In this document: positions 8,591 through 17,768 of the stretch, piece after piece
Numbering within the stretch: position 1 is the first letter of the stretch
Layout of the letters: each line of letters begins with the position of its first letter
NCBI GenBank assembly: GCA_038562555.1
Contig: JBCFBK010000002.1
Coordinates: 1 to 64,000 of the forward strand
Direction: 5' to 3'
DNA: 64,000 nt
DNA from: JBCFBK01 sp038562555
GTDB taxonomy: Bacteria > Bacteroidota > Bacteroidia > Bacteroidales > Prolixibacteraceae
The notes under the pieces: generated by a model
Seen by the model: the letters and a program-made list of their open reading frames with translations, nothing else
Database searches by the model: none
Told to the model about the DNA's origin: nothing
Made by a program: the position numbers and the translations under genes

Positions 8591-9985
8591 TTATTTATTC
8601 CCGATGGCGTTATCAATTCCCTGTTTGGCATATTGCCACTGGTTGGCCATCTTCAGATGGATCATGTCGAAAAGGAAATAACCATCGCATTCATCCATAC
8701 AGGCTTTTACCGATTCCACAATGGCCTGATTCTCCTGTTGCTGGCTTGCCTGATTATTAGCGTCCCAGTTCCCTACGTCGGGGCCGCTGGCAACAAGGGG
8801 GCCATCCTTGATCTTCTCCTTGGCCAACCGGGAAAATCCCTGCATGGACCATTCAGAAGAGCCGTAAACCCGCAAAGGTGAAGCATAGGCGCCGATCAGG
8901 ATCTGATCCATCAATGCGGCATACCCGTAGTTCATGTATTTTGGAGTTGCCCACTTGTAGGTCAGGGCCGGATTGTATTTTGGGCTTGCCCAGTTCACCC
9001 CTACTTCATAGTAAGTGGAATACCATCCGCCCACATAGACGCCGAAGACGATGCCGGGCTTAACCGACTTCACGGCCGTGCGCGCCTTCGACATGAAATC
9101 GAAGATTACCTTTGCCCGGAATTCGAGCCATTTAGTGAAATAAGGGGGATAGCTACTCATGGCAATGACCTGCTGCATGGTTGCCCCTTGCGGAAGGATG
9201 TCAGCCGGAAAGCCCGACAGTTTTACATTTCCAAGGTAACTTTCAAATTTTTCCCTTGTCACATTGGAAAAGTCTGACTGCATTCCGTCAAAGCGTCCTC
9301 TGTCGAGAATGATGCCGTCCAGATCATATTTGGCAAGATCTTTCAGCAGGTCGCAGAGATAGTTTTGTACCTCCTCTTTTGCAGGATTAAAAAACTTGGT
9401 TCCTCCTCCGGCATCCATTGTGTTGGTGATTCCGGTGGAAAGGTTCTCAAAGGTGGCCCATTCCTTTTTGGAGGCATCCCGGTAAAGAATACCCTGGCTG
9501 CCCAGTCCGCTGCTGTGTCCGCCGACCATTGTATTAAAGCCGGCGTGCACCTTCAGTCCCAGCTTATGCCCTTCTTCGATGAACGCCTGAAGATAATCCC
9601 AGGTGACCGTGCGTTCCACCCTGGAGTAGACTCCGCTGACCCACGCTCCCAGCCACTGTACCTGAGCCACACCCGGTACGGATGAGTTGTAAAGTATGTC
9701 GCCCGAGGTGGGGCGAACGTCCACGACTACATCGGTAAAACCGGCATCTTTGGCCAGCTTCAGATCCCGTGTGATGTTTTCTCTGCTGTTTGCAAAGTCG
9801 GGGAAGTTGGCCGCTGCGTCGATCCAGATATAGCGGGGTTTAACCACGTCTTCCCCGGGAGGGTCCGGGAACTCATATTCTGTATCCTGCCCGTCATCAC
9901 CGCTGCAGGCAGCTGAAAAGAAAAGCCAGCCCACAAGGAGGATTGAAACGATATGGGTGTAAAAATAAGAATATTGCTTGATCAT
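8591..9985 (-). CDS. GHL10-type glycosidase-like lipoprotein (copy 2)
   Basis: A 464-residue predicted lipoprotein (FSAAC lipobox, Cys27, followed by SGDDG, a typical surface-export-like acidic stretch). It shares with copy 1 the WIDAAANF start, DVRPTSGDILY, DLDGIILDRGRFDG, the Y..VGVNWAS segment and the terminal FDMIHL. The two copies are clearly paralogous and tandem, but diverged enough that recent duplication is unlikely. The family is a predicted TIM-barrel glycoside hydrolase. It lies just after the DUF5018 gene in the SusCD operon, with a strong hairpin in the 193-bp gap. Probable job: cleavage of the glycan captured by SusCD at the cell surface or in the periplasm; substrate unknown. 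Confidence 0.83.
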   Translation of the reverse strand: MIKQYSYFYTHIVSILLVGWLFFSAACSGDDGQDTEYEFPDPPGEDVVKPRYIWIDAAANFPDFANSRENITRDLKLAKDAGFTDVVVDVRPTSGDILYNSSVPGVAQVQWLGAWVSGVYSRVERTVTWDYLQAFIEEGHKLGLKVHAGFNTMVGGHSSGLGSQGILYRDASKKEWATFENLSTGITNTMDAGGGTKFFNPAKEEVQNYLCDLLKDLAKYDLDGIILDRGRFDGMQSDFSNVTREKFESYLGNVKLSGFPADILPQGATMQQVIAMSSYPPYFTKWLEFRAKVIFDFMSKARTAVKSVKPGIVFGVYVGGWYSTYYEVGVNWASPKYNPALTYKWATPKYMNYGYAALMDQILIGAYASPLRVYGSSEWSMQGFSRLAKEKIKDGPLVASGPDVGNWDANNQASQQQENQAIVESVKACMDECDGYFLFDMIHLKMANQWQYAKQGIDNAIGNK

Positions 9986-10117
9986 AGATTGATGTTATTG
10001 ACTTTTACTGGATGAATCTTCCCGATGTTTCTTGTATGGCATTCAGTTCTTCGTTGGATATTGCGGCAAACTGATGTTTCTGCCCGGGTAAAAGATCAGA
10101 TATGATTTGAAACTGTA

Positions 10118-10153
10118 ATCAGGTTATCCGGATGCAAAACCGGACAACCTGAT
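10118..10153 (-). other. Strong intergenic RNA hairpin inside the PUL operon
   Basis: Arms 10118-10131 and 10140-10153 form a 14-bp stem with one G-U pair (in minus-strand RNA) and an 8-nt loop. No U-run follows on the minus strand, so it is not a standard terminator. Its position between the DUF5018 lipoprotein and the GHL10 genes suggests a processing or stability element that sets unequal expression within the operon. Confidence 0.6.
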
Positions 10154-10178
10154 CACAAACACTTCTCAGAACCTTCTG

Positions 10179-11843
10179 TTACATATCGATACAGTCGAAT
10201 TGTACACAAACAACGCATCCGTTGGTAAACATGAAGTAGAGATACATATAGTATCCGTCGCTTGAAACCTTCAGGATCGCATCCCCCGTACCATTTGCAT
10301 TGGTTCCGCCATTGTCCTTGCCGCCATAAGTACCGATGGGCGTCGTCCATACGGGTTCGGTGAAGGTGGTCGCCCCGTTGGCATCGTGCAGATAAACTTT
10401 ATCGTCACTGCCCCAGGTAAAGGAATTGACCGACATGTTCACGGCATACGGATTGCCATTAAACACGGTATAGTCAGCTGCATTCTGAATCCAGTTACCA
10501 CTGATCTCCGGTCCCAGCGCTTTCACCGTGTTGGTTTTTCCGTTTACCCATGCAAATTTTCTGGGAACCGCATAATAGGAGATAAAATAGTCGGCTGAAG
10601 GATCGGACGGATCGGTTGCAACCACATCGGCATTGTTCCACCATGCACCGCCAATTCCGGTGATCGCGACAATTTCCGGTGTTTGTGAGAGCAACATACC
10701 CCCTTTTACCTGCCAGCGGGCAAAGCTTTTGGCATCACCCATCAGTGCTGCGGTAATGATGGCATCACCTTCGAGACTTCCTTTGACGGAGAGTTTGCGT
10801 CCGACAGCGGGACTTGCTGTCCAGTCAATATAGAGCTCAGGTGTGCCATTGACACCCCTGATCCTCCACACTTTGTAGGTGCCGGCATTGGGTGCAAGAT
10901 TGCTCACCAGGATGTTATCACCATCGTCGGCCGTTGCAAAGAAGTTTGTGAGACCTCCCACGATCGGGCCCATGTTGGGCATCGTGCCCACCTTTGCTCC
11001 GGTTTTGCGGTCCAGATAAATTCCTGCTTCATTTCTTGTGTTCACAACCACATAATCTTTCGTAACAGCAAGACTGGTAGTCATATGCAGTGTCGTTATT
11101 CCAAGATCAGACTGAATCTTCTTTGACCAGAGGATCTTGGCGCTTCCGTTGCGTAATCCCAGTTCAACCTTATTGGGCACAGCCTTACGGATGGTGTAGG
11201 TTGCCTTGTCGATCCCGTTTTGAGCAGTCACGGTCAAGCTAATTTCCTGGTCGTAATTCAGAGCGGTGGCTCTCGGATCGGGACTGATCGTGGCACCATG
11301 AGAAATGCTCGCTTCGGCTATTACTTCGCCGATCGGCTCAATCGAAATGAGAGCGATCGTTTTGTTCTGTTCATCGATGATACCGGAAATACTCAGCGTA
11401 TTCAGGTTGAAGTTAGTGATCTTTGCTTCGGCACTTTTCCGTATTTCTGCCACGACCTTGTACTCTTTTTTCGTCTTGGTCTGATCCGTGACCGTAATGA
11501 AATTCTCTTTTGTCAAATCCAGATAAAGCAGTGAAGGAGTTATGGTCACATTATCATCGACATTGGCCTCTACCCTTACATGGCTCAAGGCATCCATGGT
11601 AAGCACACTATTGGAGGTCCTGGGGTAGTTGTAGGGAAACACAAGGGTGATAATCTGGTTCTCATAGTCGATTTCGCTTATAAAGCGGTTCTCCGAGCTC
11701 TCATCGCCGTAAAACGATGCAGTTATGCTGTTGATTCCCTGCCGTGATACCGATGGCGTGAGATCCTCTACCTGCTGGCATCCGGCCAGCATCAGCATAG
11801 CTGAACACAGGATCACAAGGATTGAATTTATATTTCGTTTCAT
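10179..11843 (-). CDS. DUF5018-like surface lipoprotein of the PUL
   Basis: A 554-residue lipoprotein (LAGC lipobox, Cys22). The N-terminal half carries two bacterial-Ig-like/DUF5018-type repeats, each ending in a TV..Q(T/N)...Y.V or Y.I motif (about 30-130 and 140-220). The C-terminal part (about 230-554) looks like a beta-rich, possibly beta-propeller-like domain with repeated W and Y residues. Proteins of this kind follow SusD in many Bacteroidota PULs, in the position of SusE/SusF surface glycan-binding proteins. A role in binding glycan at the cell surface is inferred from position. The C terminus holds three cysteines close together (NGCVVCVQFDC), unusual for a surface lipoprotein. Confidence 0.75.
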   Translation of the reverse strand: MKRNINSILVILCSAMLMLAGCQQVEDLTPSVSRQGINSITASFYGDESSENRFISEIDYENQIITLVFPYNYPRTSNSVLTMDALSHVRVEANVDDNVTITPSLLYLDLTKENFITVTDQTKTKKEYKVVAEIRKSAEAKITNFNLNTLSISGIIDEQNKTIALISIEPIGEVIAEASISHGATISPDPRATALNYDQEISLTVTAQNGIDKATYTIRKAVPNKVELGLRNGSAKILWSKKIQSDLGITTLHMTTSLAVTKDYVVVNTRNEAGIYLDRKTGAKVGTMPNMGPIVGGLTNFFATADDGDNILVSNLAPNAGTYKVWRIRGVNGTPELYIDWTASPAVGRKLSVKGSLEGDAIITAALMGDAKSFARWQVKGGMLLSQTPEIVAITGIGGAWWNNADVVATDPSDPSADYFISYYAVPRKFAWVNGKTNTVKALGPEISGNWIQNAADYTVFNGNPYAVNMSVNSFTWGSDDKVYLHDANGATTFTEPVWTTPIGTYGGKDNGGTNANGTGDAILKVSSDGYYMYLYFMFTNGCVVCVQFDCIDM

Positions 11844-11915
11844 TCGTATATTTTTTTAAAATGATGTCGTATAAGACTTGCTTAAATCATTGTCGCATGC
11901 TTATTTGTTTACCGG

Positions 11916-13535
11916 CTATTTCCAGCTATCGTACTGTTCGATCAATGAATTGTTTGCCAGCTCGGCGTCAGGTATCGGCAGAATATAATTCCTCACAGAG
12001 AACTTTCTGTCCTGATAATCCACATCAATGTACTCATAATTAGCGCCGGTAATCTTGAATCCGTGGCAGCGGTAGTCGTTGTATTCGAGGTGAGCCAGTT
12101 TCCATCTTCTCATGTCCCAGAATAAATGTCCTTCATAGGCCAGTTCCACTTTTCTTTCGTTTCTGTAGTCGTTGAACCATTCATTGCCGGAAGAATTTTT
12201 TGCCGGAAGATTCACTCTTGCACGGACCTCGTTCATGGCATCTCTTGCCTCACTCATCTTGTTGAGTCTGAATGCAGCCTCAGCTTTATTGAGCAGCACC
12301 TCTGCATAGCGGATTTCCACCCAGGTCTGGGTACTGGGTTTGCCTTTGATATCAATGAGCGATTCGTCCATGAGTTTTCTCAGAAAATAGCCTGTAGTGG
12401 TAAGCCCGTAACTGTAAGGCTGCTCCCGGTAAGCCATGAATGTTCCGTAGGTTCCATTCACTGAATTCTGCATCACATTGCCTTTCCAGACACTGCCGGG
12501 ATAAATGACAGTTGCCTTGAAGCGGGGTTCCAATTCCTCGTAGGGCGGACGGGTTGCATTGGCCGTATAGTAGGGTGTCCAGTCCATCGTTGTGCCGTCG
12601 GCTTTCTCATAGCTTTCCACCATTTCCTGGGTAGGTGTTCCCAGCCCTCCGAATTCATAACCGTCGCTCAAAGGCACGTAATCTTTGTCAAAGGTATGGT
12701 ATGGTCCTATTTTGTCATACTTAAATTCAAGGATCGATTCCGGATTGCTGCCTTTCCACGATTGGGCGCAGTCAGCAACCAGATCATATTTGTTTGATTT
12801 CACCACGGCATCTGCGGCATCGTAAGCCGACTGCCAACGCTCAGCAAAAAGCATGGCCCGCGATTTAAACGCAAGAGCCGCATATTTGGTCAATCTTCCC
12901 TGATCCTGTCCGGTCCATGATTCGGGCAGGTTGGCAACGGCGAAATCCAGATCACCTTCGATCAGGTCCCATGTAGCCTGGGCCGAACTGCGCGCTTTGT
13001 CCTTTTCCATTTCTGCCAGCGAAGTATAAAGAATGACACCGTCATGTCTTCTGGCCAGCTGGAAATAGATGAATGCACGGAAAAAAAGCGCCTGTGCCTG
13101 CCATTTTTGCTTCAGCTCTTCCGGAAACTGTCCATACTGCTCCATCGAATGGAGAAACTCATTTATTCTGCGGATCTTGTTGTAGGCATCGCTCCAAACA
13201 CTGTAGAAGCCACCCGTTGCAGAGGTGATCAGCGTTGGGTCAAAAACATAGGTATTGGGATGACCTGCTTTATGACCGAGGGCATAGGATCCATACTTGA
13301 ACGTATTGGTAAGACTCTCCGTCAGGTTACCGCTGGCCTGTGCCGATCCAAACTGGCCATACTGATTCAGGTAGGTATAGAACCCGTTAAGGTAAAGATC
13401 CACACTCGCCTCATCTTCCCAAATGACCTTATCGGTCAGTCTGTCAGTAGGAGTCAGGTCCAGCCAGTCCGAGCAACTGCTGAAAAGCAAAACAGCAGCG
13501 ATCGCATAGAGTAGTGTCCTAAATATCTTTTTCAT
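11916..13535 (-). CDS. SusD/RagB-family nutrient-binding lipoprotein
   Basis: A 539-residue SusD homologue with a lipobox at LFSSC (Cys21) followed by SDWLDLTP, the usual SusD start. TPR-like helical segments cover about 90-260, including YFQLARRHDGVIL. The C terminus holds the family's WVEIRYAEVLLNKAEAAFRLNKMSEA..., and NERKVELAYEGHLFWDMRRWK. It acts as the surface lid on the TonB-dependent transporter encoded immediately upstream (21-bp gap), delivering an oligosaccharide. Family usual length is about 500-600 residues, so it looks complete. Confidence 0.97.
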   Translation of the reverse strand: MKKIFRTLLYAIAAVLLFSSCSDWLDLTPTDRLTDKVIWEDEASVDLYLNGFYTYLNQYGQFGSAQASGNLTESLTNTFKYGSYALGHKAGHPNTYVFDPTLITSATGGFYSVWSDAYNKIRRINEFLHSMEQYGQFPEELKQKWQAQALFFRAFIYFQLARRHDGVILYTSLAEMEKDKARSSAQATWDLIEGDLDFAVANLPESWTGQDQGRLTKYAALAFKSRAMLFAERWQSAYDAADAVVKSNKYDLVADCAQSWKGSNPESILEFKYDKIGPYHTFDKDYVPLSDGYEFGGLGTPTQEMVESYEKADGTTMDWTPYYTANATRPPYEELEPRFKATVIYPGSVWKGNVMQNSVNGTYGTFMAYREQPYSYGLTTTGYFLRKLMDESLIDIKGKPSTQTWVEIRYAEVLLNKAEAAFRLNKMSEARDAMNEVRARVNLPAKNSSGNEWFNDYRNERKVELAYEGHLFWDMRRWKLAHLEYNDYRCHGFKITGANYEYIDVDYQDRKFSVRNYILPIPDAELANNSLIEQYDSWK

Positions 13536-13556
13536 TTTTCAGTCTGTTTAAAGTGG

Positions 13557-16500
13557 TTATAATGAGAAATTAAGTCCTACGGAAAGAGTTTTCTGCTGCG
13601 GATAATAGCCGTTGTTAACCCCCGGTTGCTCGGGGTCGATGTTGTACTTGGTAAGTCCACTGATCGTGAGCAGGTTCGATCCTTCCACAAAGACTCTTAC
13701 CTTGTCAAAACCGGACTTACGGGTCAGGGAGTCGGGAATGGTGTAGCCAAGCTGGAACGATTTCACGCGGAGATAATTTCCGTTCCTGTACCAGAAGGTT
13801 GAGGAGTAGGCGTTGTTTGTGCTTACCGTCACCAGCGAAAGACGAGGAAATTCGGCATTCTGATTGTCAGGTGTCCATGAATTCTCGGGCACAAATACCG
13901 GGGTGTTCCCCCCATGGTAGAACAATCTGGTAAAGACGGTATTATCCATAACTCCCGAAGGATAAACCCCGGTCAATGCGACGGTACGTCCCAAACCTGA
14001 TTGCAGCAGGATGTCGAAGTCGAACCCTTTCCACGCTCCGCTGAGATTGAGTGATGTCTGGAATTTCGCATAGGCACTTTTTCCTACATATCCCATGTCC
14101 TGTGCATAGGAGATCTTACCGTCGCCGTTGCGGTCTTTATACCTGATATATCCGGGCAATACGGGTGAGCCTGTAATTGTCGGAGAATTATCGATCTCCT
14201 CCTGCGTATGGAATAAGCCCTCGTCAATAAATCCGAGCTGTGCGCCTACTTCCTTACCGGTCAGCTTTTGGTAATCGGGCGTGTTCTCAGAATCCCCGGC
14301 ATAGTATAGCCATCTGCGTTTGGCCAGGGTCCCGATCCATTTCACGCCATATCTGAAGTCTCCAATCTTGTTATTGTGTGTAATGGTAAAGTCAAAGCCT
14401 CTGTAGTCAATCTTATTGACGTTATCTGTACTGAAATAGTATCCACCCATCGATGGAGGATATGCTCCCCCCACACTTCCCAACAGATCGTATTGGTACT
14501 TGTAAAACACGTCCAGTTCCGCGCCAAGCAAGCCTTTCCAGGCCATAAATTCTGCACCCAGGTTGTAGGTAATCGCCTTTGCCCATGAAAGGTACGGATT
14601 ACCTAATGTTCCCGAATAAATCATACTTTCACGCTGGTTGCCCAGGATTAATGCGTTCGACTCAATGTTCATTAAGTTGAGGTAGTGGAAGGCGCTGACG
14701 GCAGATGTCGCCGTTTTGCCGATTCCGCCTCTTAATTTGAGGTTATCTACCCAGCCGGCCTGGAACCATTCTTCGTTGTTGATTCTCCAACCGGCAGAGA
14801 ACGCCGGAAGATTGACCCATTGTGATCCGGCCATTCCGCTGAAAAGATAGCTGCCGTCGCGGCGAAGAGATACTTCCAGCAGATAGCGGTTGTCGTAGTC
14901 ATAGTTGAGCCTTCCTACGAAGCCAATCACACGCGACTGACTGCTTTTTCCCGAGATAGCAGGTATTTTCTCCTCACCGTTGCCGGTGGCGTTGGTGATC
15001 ATGCTCAGTTCGTCCAGGCTCAGGAAGTTCAGCCCATAGCCTGTCGCTCCCAATGTATTGGAGAAAGCGTTGCGGGTTTCGGCCAGGCCGAAAAGATTGA
15101 TCTTGTGTATGCCAAACTGACGGTCATAGGTGAAACTTGACTGTGTGACCACATTGGTGGAACTGTGTGCGCTTTCAGTCAGGGACGTGTTCCCTGAATT
15201 ATTCTCAAAAGGCACATAGCTGATCGCCCCCGTCGTACTCACGGGCAGAGCTCCCATCATGGTCTTAAAGGGTATGGTCAGTGATTTGTTGAACTGAAAG
15301 AACTTATCATAGGCACCCATGAATTTCAGGCTCAGGCCTTCCATCCACGGGGCATCATAATTGAGTGAGAAATTGGTCTGAATGGTGGTATTCCTGACCT
15401 GGCCATAGCCTGATTCATAGATCGCCGCCAACGGACTCACAGGAGAAGAGGCGGTACGCGTTGACGTGTAATACTCTTTTCCATCTTCGGCTGTAACCGT
15501 CTTGGGAATATAGGGCAACGCGCGGACAGCTTGTTGCGGGATATTGTGCCAGTCGTTGGGGTTTGCCGAATAATTCGGGGTGTCATGTTCGTCGAGTCGC
15601 CCGGCCACGTTCATCACCAGGGTAATCTGATCGGTGAGCTTCGCATCAATATTGGCCCTCAGGCTATAACGGGTATAGTTGAAGTTATCGACGTTCCCTT
15701 CCTGCTGAAAGGTGCCCAGAGACGAGAAAAATTTTACTTTATCGGTTCCGCCTGTAGCGCTTATGTTGTGGTTCATCGTTGAACCAATGCCAAATACTTC
15801 ATCGTACCAGTTGGTGTTGCCCCAGCCGTCAACACCTGTTCTCATCTTTTCGACCTGTTCGGAAGTGAATACCGCCTCATCTCCATCCAGTTCTCTGGCC
15901 TTGTTGTACCAATAGGCATATCCCGGACCGTCAAGCCATTCGATCTGGTTGGTATTCTGGCTTACACCGTAGTTGCCGTTGTATGAGATGCCCAGTTTTC
16001 CGTCTTCTCCTCTTTTAGTGGTGACAATGACCACCGATGTTGCGTTTAAACCGTAAACGGAAGCCGATGTCGCATCCTTGAGAATTGAGATCGATTCAAT
16101 CTCGTTTGGATCGATTTCATTGATACTTCTGATCACACCATCCACAATATAGGTAGCGCCTTCACCCCTTACCAGCAGTGATGCACCATCCTGCCCGGGT
16201 TGCCCTGATTGTTGCAGAGAAGTGACACCTGCCACCCTGGCGCCCAGGACGTTTGTCACACCGACTACCGGGGCTTTGGCCAGCTCAGTATCCGAAATTG
16301 TTGAGACAGCTCCTGTTATACTGGTTCTGCGCTGCGTGCCATATCCCACAACCACGACATCGTTCAGCAGCTCTGTATCCTCCTCGAGGGTGACAGAGAC
16401 AACGTTCCTGCCACTGAGGGGAAGCTCCAGCGGTTTGAATCCCACGAAAGAAAAAACCAGCGTAGAGCCGAATGACGGGACAGACAGCGTAAACTCACCA

Positions 16501-16700
16501 TCGGCACCTGTTACAGTTCCCTGGCGGGTATCTTTTATTACTACATTCACACCAATCAGGGTTTCGCCTGAGCTGTCAACAACCTTTCCCCTCACCATGA
16601 CCTGTGCATAGGTTGTAAGCACGGAGAAAAAGCAGAGTGACAGAAACAGATACCGCAAGGTCCTGTTTTTCCATTTCGAAGATCGAATTTCTCTTTTCAT
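13557..16700 (-). CDS. SusC/RagA-family TonB-dependent outer-membrane transporter
   Basis: A 1047-residue SusC-type receptor when started at the ATG at 16700; a GTG at 16757 would add 19 hydrophilic residues before the signal peptide and is less likely. Order of parts: signal peptide ending at YAQ, a CarboxypepD_reg-like domain (GKVVDSSGETLIGVNV), the SusC hallmark NDVVVVGYGTQRR, a plug domain with GQDGASLLVRG and ILKDATSASVYG, then a large 22-strand barrel ending in ...SVGLNFSL with a terminal aromatic/hydrophobic residue pattern. It imports the glycan fragment captured by its SusD partner, using TonB/ExbBD energy. It follows the signal-less DUF4434 gene by about 70 bp. Confidence 0.97.
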   Translation of the reverse strand: MKREIRSSKWKNRTLRYLFLSLCFFSVLTTYAQVMVRGKVVDSSGETLIGVNVVIKDTRQGTVTGADGEFTLSVPSFGSTLVFSFVGFKPLELPLSGRNVVSVTLEEDTELLNDVVVVGYGTQRRTSITGAVSTISDTELAKAPVVGVTNVLGARVAGVTSLQQSGQPGQDGASLLVRGEGATYIVDGVIRSINEIDPNEIESISILKDATSASVYGLNATSVVIVTTKRGEDGKLGISYNGNYGVSQNTNQIEWLDGPGYAYWYNKARELDGDEAVFTSEQVEKMRTGVDGWGNTNWYDEVFGIGSTMNHNISATGGTDKVKFFSSLGTFQQEGNVDNFNYTRYSLRANIDAKLTDQITLVMNVAGRLDEHDTPNYSANPNDWHNIPQQAVRALPYIPKTVTAEDGKEYYTSTRTASSPVSPLAAIYESGYGQVRNTTIQTNFSLNYDAPWMEGLSLKFMGAYDKFFQFNKSLTIPFKTMMGALPVSTTGAISYVPFENNSGNTSLTESAHSSTNVVTQSSFTYDRQFGIHKINLFGLAETRNAFSNTLGATGYGLNFLSLDELSMITNATGNGEEKIPAISGKSSQSRVIGFVGRLNYDYDNRYLLEVSLRRDGSYLFSGMAGSQWVNLPAFSAGWRINNEEWFQAGWVDNLKLRGGIGKTATSAVSAFHYLNLMNIESNALILGNQRESMIYSGTLGNPYLSWAKAITYNLGAEFMAWKGLLGAELDVFYKYQYDLLGSVGGAYPPSMGGYYFSTDNVNKIDYRGFDFTITHNNKIGDFRYGVKWIGTLAKRRWLYYAGDSENTPDYQKLTGKEVGAQLGFIDEGLFHTQEEIDNSPTITGSPVLPGYIRYKDRNGDGKISYAQDMGYVGKSAYAKFQTSLNLSGAWKGFDFDILLQSGLGRTVALTGVYPSGVMDNTVFTRLFYHGGNTPVFVPENSWTPDNQNAEFPRLSLVTVSTNNAYSSTFWYRNGNYLRVKSFQLGYTIPDSLTRKSGFDKVRVFVEGSNLLTISGLTKYNIDPEQPGVNNGYYPQQKTLSVGLNFSL

Positions 16701-16770
16701 TTGATTTTGTTCTTGGTTGATATTTGAGTTGTCTTTGGTAAAATCCTTTTTGATCACCCGGACAGCCTGC

Positions 16771-17706
16771 CTAAAGAATCGAATCCAGGTATTCCCGGTA
16801 CCGGTTATACAAATGGCCGGCCTGCAGATACGCGGATTGCGGACTCATAAAATGGGAGAATTCAAAGGTGATGGCTTCTTCCATTCCGGCGCGCCTGGCC
16901 GCATGGAGTTTCATCAGCAGCTTTTCCCATTTTATGGGCAAAAACTTGATGGGCATGTCACGATCGAAAGTTTCCGAGTTTGTCCAGCTCCTGATCCCGT
17001 ACCGGTCGGCCATGCGTTTGTTAGTCGCCAAAAATTCATCGAGCTCGTCGAAGCCAATGTGCCCGTCCTGAAAGGCGACAATATCGACTGCATCTTTTAT
17101 CCCGTCAAATATTTCGCTCCAGTCTTCCTCATGCCGTTTCAGACTAACCCCTTTTGACCGGCTTGTTTCGCCTGTGTACTGACTAACATTCTTCTTCCCG
17201 TCGATGTATGGAGAGATCAGGGTGGTCAAAGGGCCGGAAACTTCTTTGCAGTGCTTCCCCAACCCGGCGTAGAGGTCGGTTATCGCGCCGGTCTTTCGGC
17301 TGCATTCCTGCGAAATATACCAGCCTTTAAATGCTTTCGACCCGCCATAGGCTTTCCAGACTTCCTCTACCAGCGACTTATTCAGATCCATTTCTTTCTG
17401 AAAATCCCCGTTTACCCAATAGCGGCCCGAATCGTACAAGCCAAAATAAAAATCCATCCCGTATTTCGCGCTTAGTTCCAGAAACATCTGAACCAGGTCG
17501 ACCGGTGGCCGATAAGCCTTCTCCTTCTCAATCAGTATGGCAGACGGATACGTCAGCCATTTTTGATAGCCGCTGCGTATTAATATGACTGTGCTGATGC
17601 CGACTTTCTTCATATAACTGAAGTCCTGGTCCCATTCCTTCCGTCCCCAGTTTTGATGAGGAATGTCGTGGCTGATCTCATCCAAAAAAGTTCCCTTAAT
17701 TTTCAT
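16771..17706 (-). CDS. DUF4434 TIM-barrel protein lacking an export signal
   Basis: A 311-residue paralogue of the TAT-exported DUF4434 protein at 6019-7149. It begins MKIKGTFLDEISHDIPHQNW, i.e. directly at the catalytic-domain start, so no signal peptide is present. All acidic landmarks are kept: GWYISQE (Glu134), AFQDG, WTNSE (Glu245), ITFEF (Glu282), and FMSPQSAY near the end. The in-frame codons before the ATG (17707-17759) stay open back to a TGA and encode a Gly/Thr/Asp-rich stretch reminiscent of the linker in the paralogue. This hints at a lost signal peptide. Unless an unusual start is used, the protein would be cytoplasmic. It lies between the symporter and SusC genes. Confidence 0.82.
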   Translation of the reverse strand: MKIKGTFLDEISHDIPHQNWGRKEWDQDFSYMKKVGISTVILIRSGYQKWLTYPSAILIEKEKAYRPPVDLVQMFLELSAKYGMDFYFGLYDSGRYWVNGDFQKEMDLNKSLVEEVWKAYGGSKAFKGWYISQECSRKTGAITDLYAGLGKHCKEVSGPLTTLISPYIDGKKNVSQYTGETSRSKGVSLKRHEEDWSEIFDGIKDAVDIVAFQDGHIGFDELDEFLATNKRMADRYGIRSWTNSETFDRDMPIKFLPIKWEKLLMKLHAARRAGMEEAITFEFSHFMSPQSAYLQAGHLYNRYREYLDSIL

Positions 17707-17768
17707 GCTGCCGTCGTTTAAGTCTGTGACTGTTCCTGTCGTTCCAGAACCGGATGCCTGCCCTTTCG

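Noticed and set aside
16701..16757. GTG start for SusC at 16757
   Set aside because: It puts 19 hydrophilic residues before the signal peptide; the ATG at 16700 gives a normal exported SusC.
17707..17768. Alternative start for the signal-less DUF4434 protein, or a small peptide overlapping the symporter stop
   Set aside because: An ATG overlapping the symporter end gives a 28-residue frame with no signal-peptide character, and the in-frame stretch has no usable start codon.
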